From the NCBI GenBank assembly GCA_031295385.1, contig JAUMOL010000030.1:41408-105407 (forward strand): a stretch of DNA of 64,000 bases, given 5' to 3'. The translations under genes and the position numbers were made by a program. Positions 54,367 through 62,746 of the stretch are shown here, one piece after another. Positions within the stretch are counted from its first letter, which is position 1. The number at the start of each line of letters is the position of its first letter. A model generated the notes under the pieces. The model did no database searches. It had not been told where the DNA came from and was given only the letters and a program-made list of their open reading frames with translations. Source of the stretch: Collinsella sp. Its GTDB lineage: Bacteria; Actinomycetota; Coriobacteriia; Coriobacteriales; Coriobacteriaceae.

Positions 54367-56136
54367 ATGCCTATGACAGACGAGCTGGACCCCCAGACTC
54401 AACAGCATATTGATGATTCAGCAGACGTCGCCGCAGATACTGACGCTGCGACCTGCAATGATACAGACGTCGACGACGCCGCTCTGGATAACGGCGCAGC
54501 GACGGAAATCCCCGCGGACAAAGATGCCGACGAGCAAAACGACGATTCGGCCGCTCAGGACGACGCCCCCGAAAAGGACGCCGCCCCGCAAGCAGCAGGC
54601 CCCATCGAGGTATCTTCGGAAGAGGAGCTCGATGCCGTCATGGATTCCATGATGGATGCTGTCAAAGCGATGAAGGATGCTGTCGCCGATGCCGACGTTG
54701 ACGCCGAGGAAGAAGAGGCCGCCGAGGCCGCCTCGACCTTTGTGCCCGGCGAGACCCCCGTTGCCGATCAGGGCAGCACTATGCCCTCGTTTCTGCAGCT
54801 CGAACATCCCACGATTGGCGCGGATGCCGTCGACCCGCATGCAGCGGGCTTTTCTGTGATCGAAGGCGGCACCGGCAATATCGCCGCGCCGCAAACTACC
54901 GATGTGGACGCCACCGACACCGGTCGCCCGATCGCCCCGCACGCCCCCGCCGCAAGCCGCGACCTGGGAAATGCTGTCTCGAACACTGCGAACGCCGTGG
55001 GCGCCTTTATCGCACAGGGAGCCTCGGCCATGCGCGAGATGAACGCCGCGAAAAAGGCACTCGCCGATGCCCGCGACCACCTGGCAGAGTTGGAGCAGCG
55101 CATTTCCGATCAGGCCGAGGAGCTCGAGACGCGGCAGGATATCGCGGGGCGGTACGACCAGATTGTCGCCGAACAGCGCCAGGCAATTGCCACGGCGCAA
55201 AAGACCGCTGCGGCAGCCGAAATCGATCGCGATGTCCATGCTTCCAAAGTAGCAGAGCTCAAGGGTCAGCTCGAACAAATGAAGACAGAGGATGACGCGA
55301 CTGAGCTCCGCCTGAAGGCCGCGCTCGACGCCGTGGAGGCCCGCGAGGCGAGCTCTCGCGAGACCGGCAACCGCCTCGTTCGACGTCTTGAGGATTCCAA
55401 GCGCATCCGCGACAAGGTGAAGGCCGAGCGAGACGCCGGCATTGCGGCCGCACAACAAACCGTCGACGCCACGCGCGCCCAGCTCGAGACGCTGCGCCAT
55501 GAGTATGCCGAGCTGCAACGCAATCCCTCGGCAAATCCCGCCAACTATACGGTGCGCACCAGCGAGCTCTCGATGCAGATCTCCGACACGGCAGATGCCC
55601 TGCGAAAAGCCGAAGAAGATGTCCCGCGCATCACCGCCGACCTTGAGCACTCGCTTGCCGCAGCCGAGCAGGCCGTCGAACAGGCGCAGGCCCCCATCGC
55701 CGACGCCAAGCGAGCCCATCAGGCCGTGACGGCAGAGGCCGATGCCGCGCGCGACGAGCTGCAGACCGCAAAAACCACCGCTGCAACGCGCCAGCGCGAA
55801 CTGCGCGAGAAGATCGCTGCCGAGGACAAGGCACGCCGCGACCAAGAGCAGAGCATAGCCAACGCCCAAGCAGATGCCGCGCATGCGCAGTCGATTATCG
55901 AACAGGCGACCGAAGTACACGACCACCCAGAGATCACTGAGTCGCTTGCAGGATCCTTGGCCCGAGACAAAGCCGAACACGCCGAGACCGAGCGAGAAGT
56001 CGCCCGGCTCGAGGCCACCGAGGACGCGGTGCGCGAGCGTACCCGCGACTCACGCATCAAATTCACCGGCGCCATCGTCTGCATCATCGCCGCAATCCTG
56101 GTGATCATCCTAGTCTGGCTGTTCGCAAGCAAGTAA
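54367..56136 (+). CDS. Large coiled-coil protein with C-terminal membrane anchor
   Basis: I do not recognise a family. The 589-residue product has a very acidic, low-complexity first 140 residues (Asp/Ala/Glu-rich), a middle linker, and a long Ala/Glu/Arg/Gln coiled-coil from about residue 225 to 555, then one hydrophobic helix (AIVCIIAAILVIILVWLF) just before the last four residues. It should be a tail-anchored rod projecting into the cytoplasm. GAGGAG lies before the ATG at 54367. It converges on queA across repeats and structured element G. A scaffold role in envelope or division is possible but unsupported. Confidence 0.75.
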   Translation: MPMTDELDPQTQQHIDDSADVAADTDAATCNDTDVDDAALDNGAATEIPADKDADEQNDDSAAQDDAPEKDAAPQAAGPIEVSSEEELDAVMDSMMDAVKAMKDAVADADVDAEEEEAAEAASTFVPGETPVADQGSTMPSFLQLEHPTIGADAVDPHAAGFSVIEGGTGNIAAPQTTDVDATDTGRPIAPHAPAASRDLGNAVSNTANAVGAFIAQGASAMREMNAAKKALADARDHLAELEQRISDQAEELETRQDIAGRYDQIVAEQRQAIATAQKTAAAAEIDRDVHASKVAELKGQLEQMKTEDDATELRLKAALDAVEAREASSRETGNRLVRRLEDSKRIRDKVKAERDAGIAAAQQTVDATRAQLETLRHEYAELQRNPSANPANYTVRTSELSMQISDTADALRKAEEDVPRITADLEHSLAAAEQAVEQAQAPIADAKRAHQAVTAEADAARDELQTAKTTAATRQRELREKIAAEDKARRDQEQSIANAQADAAHAQSIIEQATEVHDHPEITESLAGSLARDKAEHAETEREVARLEATEDAVRERTRDSRIKFTGAIVCIIAAILVIILVWLFASK

Positions 56137-56163
56137 ACCGGCTGCCAAAAAAACGCTCAACGC

Positions 56164-56229
56164 AGTTGCGGTGAGATAGTTCCTGTTTAGCCCTCAAAAA
56201 GCCAATTCAAGAACTATCTCACCGCAACT
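56164..56229. repeat. Repeat, family C (copy 3)
   Basis: AGTTGCGGTGAGATAGTTC pairs perfectly with GAACTATCTCACCGCAACT. Relative to the other copies an A-C mismatch has become a G-C pair. It follows the coiled-coil gene stop. Confidence 0.85.
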
Positions 56230-56282
56230 TATTAGATTGATGCAAGGCAATCTATCCCTCTTGCACCGATCTCTTGACATAA

Positions 56283-56327
56283 GGAGTGTCCCCAGGTGCC
56301 GGCGCAAAAGGAACGTCCCCAAGTGCC
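56283..56327. repeat. Repeat, family B
   Basis: GGAGTGTCCCCAGGTGCCGG followed by a short spacer and GGAACGTCCCCAAGTGCC, the same order as at 6522-6571. It abuts structured element G copy 2. Confidence 0.75.
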
Positions 56328-56333
56328 AACAAC

Positions 56334-56502
56334 GGCGACGCCGATGTTTTGGCGAAGTCAGCGAAAACGCCCCTAAGAGAGCAAGGTGACGTGAAAGAGG
56401 AGGGCATTGACCTTCTGGTCATGCCCGACGATTGAACGTCAGATTGCCGCTTAGGGGCGTTTGCAGCGTCGAGCAGTTACGCGGTTCGTAGAACCGCGTA
56501 AC
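56334..56502. other. Structured element G, copy 2 (unknown)
   Basis: The same layout as copy 1: stem 56365-56377 with 56450-56462 (13 bp, AAACGCCCCTAAG), inner hairpin 56402-56426 capped by GACCTTCTGGTC, and end hairpin 56476-56502 (GTTACGCGG.../CCGCGTAAC). The blocks ACGCCGATG (56338) and GCAGCGTCG (56463) are identical to copy 1. The end hairpin overlaps the first base of the queA stop codon. In 56137-56501 there is no protein gene. Confidence 0.65.
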
Positions 56503-57719
56503 TAACAAATGAGCATGGCGTCGCCAAAGCTGAAGAAGCGGTAGCGCTCCTCGATGGCGGCGGCGTAGGCATCCATGATCTGGTCGCGGGTGGCAAGTGC
56601 GCTCACGAGCATCATGAGCGTGGAGCGCGGCACGTGGAAGTTCGTGATCAGCGCGTCGACCACGTGATAGGTCGAGCCGGGCATGAGGTAGAGCTGCGTC
56701 GTCGCATTCTCGCGCACCACGATGTCACCGCGGCCGAGCGTGTCGGCCCCGTCCTCGCGGCCCTCAAAATAGCGCGCCGTCACAGCCGGATCGGACACCG
56801 GCGCGTCCGCGTCAAACGCGCTCTCGAGCGAGCGCACTGCGGTAGTGCCGACGGCGATCACACGATGGCCCTCGGCCTTCGCCTTATGCACAGCGTCGAC
56901 AACCTCCTGCGACACGTGGTAGCGCTCGGTGTGCATCACGTGCTGTGTAGGGTCGTCCTCCTCCACCAGACGGAAGGTATCGATACCCACCTCGAGCTCG
57001 ACGGCGGCAAACTTCGCACCCTTGGCCTCGATAGCAGCCATGAGCTCGGGAGTAAAGTGCAGACCCGCCGTAGGAGCGGCAGCCGAGTGCTCCTCCTTCA
57101 TGGCGTAGACGGTCTGGTACTTCTCGGGATCGCCCTCGTAATCGGTAATGTAGGGCGGCAGCGGCACGTGGCCGGCAGCGTGGATGGCCTCGTCGAGCGT
57201 GCGCGGGTCGCCGGCGGCATTGCAACCGGCCGGCTCAAAGCGCACCAGACGGCCACCGCGGCTATCGTTAACAAAGTCGACGACCTCGGCCGTCAGCACC
57301 ACGGGCGCGCCCTCGGGCGCATGGGCGCCGCCCGCACGATACTCAATCTGAGCACCGGGCTTCAGGCGCTTACCCGGCTTGACCAGGCACTCCCAAACGT
57401 GACCCAGCGGATCCACATCCTCGCGGCGCTTGAGCAGCAGCGTCTCGACCACGCCGCCCGAGCCGGCCTTGCGACCGATCAGGCGGGCCGGCATCACGCG
57501 CGTCTTGTTGATGACGAGCACGTCGCCCGGCTCGATATAGTCGATGATGTCGCGGAAGATGCGGTGCTCAACGGTACCGCCGTGCTCCAACGGCGTTCCC
57601 GCCCGGGAGCCCTTGCGATCCACCACCAACAGGCGGCAGGAGTCGCGCGGCTCGGCAGGAGCCTGTGCAATCAGTTCCTCGGGAAGGTTGTAGTCAAAAT
57701 CATCGGTACGCATAGACAC
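56502..57719 (-). CDS. queA: S-adenosylmethionine:tRNA ribosyltransferase-isomerase
   Basis: QueA transfers the ribosyl part of SAM to preQ1 in tRNA, giving epoxyqueuosine. The 405-residue product has the N-terminal DFDYNLPEELIAQ, INKTRVMPARLIG, the AAPTAGLHFTPEL motif and the C-terminal PRSTLMMLVSA typical of QueA. The GTG start at 57719 is eight bp after AAGGAG; an ATG two codons later is also possible. It lies 64 bp downstream of queH on the same strand, consistent with sequential steps of one pathway. Confidence 0.96.
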   Translation of the reverse strand: MSMRTDDFDYNLPEELIAQAPAEPRDSCRLLVVDRKGSRAGTPLEHGGTVEHRIFRDIIDYIEPGDVLVINKTRVMPARLIGRKAGSGGVVETLLLKRREDVDPLGHVWECLVKPGKRLKPGAQIEYRAGGAHAPEGAPVVLTAEVVDFVNDSRGGRLVRFEPAGCNAAGDPRTLDEAIHAAGHVPLPPYITDYEGDPEKYQTVYAMKEEHSAAAPTAGLHFTPELMAAIEAKGAKFAAVELEVGIDTFRLVEEDDPTQHVMHTERYHVSQEVVDAVHKAKAEGHRVIAVGTTAVRSLESAFDADAPVSDPAVTARYFEGREDGADTLGRGDIVVRENATTQLYLMPGSTYHVVDALITNFHVPRSTLMMLVSALATRDQIMDAYAAAIEERYRFFSFGDAMLIC

Positions 57720-57783
57720 GTCGGATACTCCTTATATAGCTAAAGTCCGCTCTACATCCTAGCAGGCTGACGTCCCAAATGAA

Positions 57784-58359
57784 CTACTTTTTGGCGGCTT
57801 TGCGCTCGTCGCGGATGCGGGCGCGGTCCATGGCCGCCTCGACAGCCGAGAAACGGCAGCCGCAGTAGTTCTGCCGATACATGCCCAGCTCGCGCGAACG
57901 TCGTGTCGCCTCGGGGTAATACGGGCGAAAATCGCGAATCACCGGGGTGAGCCCATGTGCCGCCGCCAAGCGCTCAAGCACGTCATTGCAGGTATCGAAC
58001 AGCTGGTACGGCGAGACGGCGAGCGTCGTGCCCACAAACTCAAACCCGCGCTCTTGGGCCACACGGCACGCCTCGGCCAGACGCAGGGCATAGCACGCGC
58101 GACAGCGACGGGCTCGGTCGGCTCCCAGCGGGGCCACGCCGGCCTCCCAGCGCTTCCGGTCCTCCCCCGCCTCGATAAGCTCGATGTCGCCATCGGCACA
58201 CCACCGGCGCAGCTCGTCCAAACGCCGCTGCCATTCATCGTGCGGCTGAATATTGGGGTTTGTCCAGCAAATTGTGGGCTCAAACCCTTCCTCGCGCAGC
58301 AGGCGGACCGGCTCAAGAGAGCACGGCGCACAGCAGGCGTGCAACAACAACGGCTTCAT
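57784..58359 (-). CDS. queH: Epoxyqueuosine reductase QueH
   Basis: QueH (formerly DUF208) reduces epoxyqueuosine to queuosine without cobalamin, replacing QueG. The 191-residue product shows the N-terminal LLLHACCAPC, a central RCRACYALRL cysteine pair, SPYQLFDTCND and the C-terminal YRQNYCGC, the cysteines that bind the iron-sulfur cluster and metal. The start at 58359 is the second of two close ATGs and has GAGGAG at the right distance. Presence next to queA gives a compact Q-pathway block. Confidence 0.95.
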   Translation of the reverse strand: MKPLLLHACCAPCSLEPVRLLREEGFEPTICWTNPNIQPHDEWQRRLDELRRWCADGDIELIEAGEDRKRWEAGVAPLGADRARRCRACYALRLAEACRVAQERGFEFVGTTLAVSPYQLFDTCNDVLERLAAAHGLTPVIRDFRPYYPEATRRSRELGMYRQNYCGCRFSAVEAAMDRARIRDERKAAKK

Positions 58360-58369
58360 CGACATCTCC

Positions 58370-58936
58370 TCACCCGAAAAAGCGCACGCCGAAGGACGTG
58401 TCCTCGCAGGCGACAATGCGGCGGTCGCGCAAAATGGTCCGCACGTAATACCAGTCGCCCACACAGCCCGACAAATGCAAGCCGGCCGCCAGGTAGCACA
58501 GCAGCGGATAGCCCGAGAACGCAAACCCCAGGGCAAACGCTGTCGTCACAACAACCGTCGGCGCCAGGCAAACTGCCACGTACCGCCGGCGCGAATACAC
58601 CACGCCCTCGGCGCAGGCATAGATCATCGCCGTCTCGCGATTCGCCCCAAAGGTCACCTGCGCGCCCGCAGGCGCCAGCAGCTTAAAAAACACACCGTGC
58701 ACCAGCTCGTGCACGGCAAATGACGCCGCCGAAACCGCAGCTAAGCCGACTATCCAGCCCAAGACCGTGGTCCAGCCGCCCGCGTCAGCCGCATCCAAGT
58801 CCGCAGGCCCGCCCATCAGCATAAACACCGGCACCAAGCACACAGCAAATGCGCCGAGCACGGCCATCCCCCACACAAAGCAGGCGTGCAGAAAATCCTC
58901 GTCTTCAAACGCATGTATGTTGGAAATCTCATTCAT
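58370..58936 (-). CDS. DUF3267-type membrane protein (putative zincin)
   Basis: The 188-residue product has about four to five membrane segments and an HExxH-like motif HELVHGVFF at about residue 77, as in DUF3267 proteins considered possible membrane metalloproteases. A nearby acidic residue in CVGDWYYV could be a third ligand. There is no strong binding site before the ATG. The gene ends ten bp before queH and is the first of the queH-queA unit, though a functional link is not obvious. Confidence 0.72.
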   Translation of the reverse strand: MNEISNIHAFEDEDFLHACFVWGMAVLGAFAVCLVPVFMLMGGPADLDAADAGGWTTVLGWIVGLAAVSAASFAVHELVHGVFFKLLAPAGAQVTFGANRETAMIYACAEGVVYSRRRYVAVCLAPTVVVTTAFALGFAFSGYPLLCYLAAGLHLSGCVGDWYYVRTILRDRRIVACEDTSFGVRFFG

Positions 58937-59068
58937 AGCATCTTAGGATAGCGCCCCTGCCACGTACCCGTCCGCATGTGCGATAATGTCGAACGATATG
59001 CACGAATTGACCACCGCGTCGCCAGGCCTTGCGCCCGGCCGCGCTCTCACCATATGCGAAGGAGTCCC

Positions 59069-61219
59069 ATGGCATCCAAATACTCCATGAACGACCGTCC
59101 CAGCTGGCCTCGCCGCGCCATCGTTACCGCCGGCGAGCCCTACGGCAACAAGGGCCTTCACTTTGGCCACGTCGGCGGCGTCTTTGTCCCTGCCGACTTC
59201 TTCGCCCGCTTCCTGCGCGACCGTCTGGGCCGCGAGAACGTCATCTTCACCTCGGGCACCGACTGCTACGGCTCGCCCATCATGGAGAGCTACCGCAAGC
59301 TCAAGGAGAACGAGGGCTACGACAAGTCCATTAACGAGTACGTCGAGTCCAATCACTCCCGCCAAGCAGCGACCCTCAACAACTACAACATCAGCTGCGA
59401 TATCTACGGCGGCTCGGGCCTTGAGCCGGCGGCCCAGATTCACAACGAAGTGACCGCCGAGATTATCGAGCGCCTGCATGAGCAGGGCACCATCTCCAAG
59501 CGCTCCACGCTGCAGTTCTACGACGCCAAGGCCGGCACGTTCCTCAACGGCCGCCAAGTGATCGGCCGCTGCCCCATCCAGGGCTGCAAGTCCGAGAAGG
59601 CTTATGCCGACGAGTGCGACCTGGGTCACCAGTTTGAGCCCGAGGAGCTCATCGCACCCAAGAGCCAGCTCACCGGCGAGGTGCCCGAGCTGCGCCCGGT
59701 CGACAACCTTTACTTCGACCTGCCGGCCTACCTCGACTTTATGAAGACCTACACCGCCAAGCTCGCCCAGAACCCGCAGGTTCGTTCCGTGGTCTCCAAG
59801 ACCATGGAGGAGTGGCTGCTGCCGGCACAGCTCTATATTCAGAACAAGTTCCGCGAGGCCTTCGACGCCGTCGAGGACCAGCTGCCCGAGCACACCGTGC
59901 TGGAGCCCGAGGGAAACAAGAGCAGCTTTACCGTCACCTTCCCCAGCTGGAAGGAGCGCGACGACGCCCATGCGGTGCTCGCCAACGGCGGCGTGCGCTT
60001 CCGCAGCGGCAAGGCGCTCGTGCCTTTCCGCATCACCGGCAACATCGACTGGGGCGTTCCGGTGCCCCAGGTTGACGGCGTCTCCGACGTCACCTGCTGG
60101 TGCTGGCCCGAGAGCCTGTGGGCGCCCATCAGCTATACGCGTACCGTGCTCGCGCGCGATGCCAAGGCCGCCGGCGTGACCGAGGGCGTCGCCGCCCAGG
60201 ATGCCGCCCTCATGGGCGAGCCCGCTGCCGACTCCACGCAGGTGCCCGCGCCCACCTACCAGCACAGCTCGCTCGACTGGCGCGACTGGTGGTGCTCTGA
60301 CGACGCTCAGATCTACCAGTTTATCGGTCAGGACAACATCTACTTCTACTGCATCGCGCAGACCGCCATGTGGGAGGCCCTAGGCTGGAACCTCACGCAG
60401 AGCACCGTCAGCGCCTGCTACCACCTGCTCTACATGGGCAAAAAGGCCAGCTCGTCCTCGCAGACTCCTCCCCCGCCGGCAGACGACCTACTCAACCACT
60501 ACACCTGCGAGCAGATGCGCGCGCATTGGCTGTCGCTCGGCCTGTCCGAGAAGCCGGTGAGCTTTAGCCCCAAGGCATACGACACACGTGTGACCGGCAA
60601 GGACAAGGACGGCAACGAGGTACGCGCCTGCGACGACAAGCGCGTCATCGATCCGGCCCTTAAGGAGAGCGCGCTGTTGACCGGCGTGTTCAACCGCTTG
60701 GCCCGCAGCTGCTTCTACGGCGTCGCCGTCAAGGAGGGCGACGAGAGCCCCTGCCGCAACGGCTGCATCCCCGCTGGTGCCGCTTCTGACACCGTGGTCG
60801 AAGCCGCCCAGCAGGCAGCCCTTGCCTTTGAGCAGGCCATGTACAAGTTCGAGACGCACCGCGCGCTCGCCGTGTGCGACGACTACCTGCGCGCTGCCAA
60901 CAAGCGCTGGAGCGATGCCTCCAAGGCCGCCAACAAGCTCGAGGGTAACGAGGCAAACGCCGCAATGACGCAGGCCCTCGTCGACGCCTTTACCGAGCTG
61001 CGCGTGGCGACCGTGCTCATGCACGGTATTGTGCCGGCCGGCTGCGAGCTCATCTGCGAATACTTCGACGTCGATCCGGTCGCCTTCTTTAGCTGGGATA
61101 ACATCTTTGCCTCCACGGACGAGTTCGTGGAGAGCCTGGGTGAGAAGCCCGGCGAGCACCGCGTAAAGCCGCTGCCCCCGCGCTTCGACTTCTTTAGCAA
61201 GCACGAGAGCCAGTACTAA
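59069..61219 (+). CDS. metG: Methionine--tRNA ligase, atypical
   Basis: This 716-residue class I synthetase charges tRNA-Met. The HIGH motif is HFGH at 31-34; the Cys knuckle uses Cys168, Cys173 and Cys183; and FIGQDNIYFYC at 418-428 is the conserved MetRS core. Two insertions (about 265-320 and 360-400) are not usual. The KMSKS loop expected near 456-464 reads GKKASSSSQTPPPP, so the second and fourth signature residues are lost. It is followed by an anticodon-binding helical domain. AAGGAG lies upstream of the ATG. Whether a canonical MetRS exists elsewhere cannot be seen. Confidence 0.9.
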   Translation: MASKYSMNDRPSWPRRAIVTAGEPYGNKGLHFGHVGGVFVPADFFARFLRDRLGRENVIFTSGTDCYGSPIMESYRKLKENEGYDKSINEYVESNHSRQAATLNNYNISCDIYGGSGLEPAAQIHNEVTAEIIERLHEQGTISKRSTLQFYDAKAGTFLNGRQVIGRCPIQGCKSEKAYADECDLGHQFEPEELIAPKSQLTGEVPELRPVDNLYFDLPAYLDFMKTYTAKLAQNPQVRSVVSKTMEEWLLPAQLYIQNKFREAFDAVEDQLPEHTVLEPEGNKSSFTVTFPSWKERDDAHAVLANGGVRFRSGKALVPFRITGNIDWGVPVPQVDGVSDVTCWCWPESLWAPISYTRTVLARDAKAAGVTEGVAAQDAALMGEPAADSTQVPAPTYQHSSLDWRDWWCSDDAQIYQFIGQDNIYFYCIAQTAMWEALGWNLTQSTVSACYHLLYMGKKASSSSQTPPPPADDLLNHYTCEQMRAHWLSLGLSEKPVSFSPKAYDTRVTGKDKDGNEVRACDDKRVIDPALKESALLTGVFNRLARSCFYGVAVKEGDESPCRNGCIPAGAASDTVVEAAQQAALAFEQAMYKFETHRALAVCDDYLRAANKRWSDASKAANKLEGNEANAAMTQALVDAFTELRVATVLMHGIVPAGCELICEYFDVDPVAFFSWDNIFASTDEFVESLGEKPGEHRVKPLPPRFDFFSKHESQY

Positions 61220-61256
61220 AACACTCGACATGCAATGGAATGGGAAGGAAAGACGG

Positions 61257-62360
61257 ATGTCCAAGCCGCGTCGTCGTAAGCAAAAAAAGCAGGTCAAGCC
61301 CGAGCTCAAGCTTAGGCAATTTGCTGCTACCGAGCTTTCCGACCGGCTTGCCGCCCAACACTCCGCCGCCGGCCTGCCGCGCTTTATGGTCGACACGGTC
61401 GCCGGCGCCTATGCCCCCACCGATGCCGAGCTCATGATCGAGGGCTTCGGCGCCGCGGCCACACGCCCGGTCACGCTGCGCGCCAACACGCTCAAGGCAA
61501 CCGCCGAGGACATCGTTGCGGCGCTCGATGCCGCCGGCATCGCGCACCAAACCGTTACCTGGTATCCGGACGCCTTTATCCTGCCCGAGGCCCAGGTTTC
61601 CGATCTGTGGGATCTCGACATCTATCGCGACGGAAAGATCTACCTACAGAGCCTGTCGTCCATGATGCCGCCTTTGGTGTTGGGCGCCCAGGCAGGCGAG
61701 GACATCCTGGACATGTGTGCGGCCCCCGGTGGAAAGACGACGCAGATCGCCGCCCTCACCCAGGGCCAGGCACACCTCACGGCCTGTGAGATGAGCATTC
61801 CCCGCGCCGAAAAGCTTGAGTCCAACCTCCACCGTCAAGGTGCCAAAAACGTGCCCGTCATGCGCATCGACGCACGCGAGCTCGACGAGTTCTTCCGCTT
61901 TGATCGCATCCTGCTCGACGCTCCCTGCACCGGCACGGGCACCGTCATCAGCGACAACGAGAAAAGCCTGCGCGGCCTGACCGAGCAGTTGCTGAGCAAG
62001 TGCGCCCGCTCGCAGCGAGCACTTCTGGACCGCGCCATGGGTGCCCTCAAACCGGGCGGCACGCTCGTCTATTCGACCTGTTCGATCTTGCCGCAGGAAA
62101 ACGAGGACGCCCTGCAAGAGGCCCTCGACAAGCATATGGACTGCGAGCTCATCCCCCTCGACGGCACGCCGAGCGAAAGCGAAGCGCGTCGCGCCCAGGA
62201 TGCCGGCGAGGAGCCGCATATCGAGTGCAATGCCCTCACTGAGGCCATCGCTGCCGGCCATGTCTCGGCCGTCGCCAACGGTATGCCCGGTACGCTGACC
62301 ATTCCGCCTAGCCGCGACTTTGAGGGCTTCTACATTGCCCTGATCCGAAAACGCAGCTAG
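61257..62360 (+). CDS. RNA m5C methyltransferase (NOL1/NOP2/Sun family)
   Basis: The 367-residue product has an N-terminal RNA-binding region, then the SAM domain with motif I MCAAPGGKTTQIAAL, motif IV LDAPCTGTGTV with the base-releasing Cys, and motif VI YSTCSILPQENE with the nucleophilic Cys. It most likely modifies 16S rRNA (RsmB/RsmF-like), although a tRNA target cannot be excluded. GGAAGGAAAG lies before the ATG. It lies 37 bp after metG in the same direction, so the two are probably one operon. Confidence 0.9.
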   Translation: MSKPRRRKQKKQVKPELKLRQFAATELSDRLAAQHSAAGLPRFMVDTVAGAYAPTDAELMIEGFGAAATRPVTLRANTLKATAEDIVAALDAAGIAHQTVTWYPDAFILPEAQVSDLWDLDIYRDGKIYLQSLSSMMPPLVLGAQAGEDILDMCAAPGGKTTQIAALTQGQAHLTACEMSIPRAEKLESNLHRQGAKNVPVMRIDARELDEFFRFDRILLDAPCTGTGTVISDNEKSLRGLTEQLLSKCARSQRALLDRAMGALKPGGTLVYSTCSILPQENEDALQEALDKHMDCELIPLDGTPSESEARRAQDAGEEPHIECNALTEAIAAGHVSAVANGMPGTLTIPPSRDFEGFYIALIRKRS

Positions 62361-62384
62361 CGCACGGATCCAAAACTCAACAAG

Positions 62385-62555
62385 CTATTTCTGTGCGCGT
62401 TTGCCCTGCTGGTCGCGATGCTGTTTAAGCATCGCGCGCTCCTTGCGCTCGGCCCTTTTGCCCTTGATGGCCGTGACCACAAAGTAGATGACCGCGGCGG
62501 CAACGATTGCGCCCACACACAGGCCAATCGAGCCCAACATTGCCGAAAATTCCAT
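62385..62555 (-). CDS. Small membrane protein, 56 residues
   Basis: A short frame on the minus strand begins MEFSAMLGSIGLCVGAIVAA, has one transmembrane helix (about residues 8-29), and a strongly basic cytoplasmic tail (KGKRAERKERAMLKQHRDQQ). GAGAGGTG lies about eight bp before the ATG and the codons are GC-ending like its neighbours. I do not recognise the family. Positively charged tail and single helix are typical of small envelope-associated proteins. It converges with the methyltransferase gene and is divergent from the next gene. Confidence 0.65.
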   Translation of the reverse strand: MEFSAMLGSIGLCVGAIVAAAVIYFVVTAIKGKRAERKERAMLKQHRDQQGKRAQK

Positions 62556-62746
62556 ACCGCGTCACCTCTCTTTTAAACGGGACTTTCAAGATAGCACCTC
62601 GATCCCCGCCACCACAGCTCCTTCACGTTCGCCTGCCCTTCGGTCTAACGGATGGCGCGGCGGGGAAAAATCAAATCGTCAAACGATTTAGCATTCGCAA
62701 TTCCGGCTGCATCGTGCCGGCCGTCGTCACACAGAATCGAGTCTCC

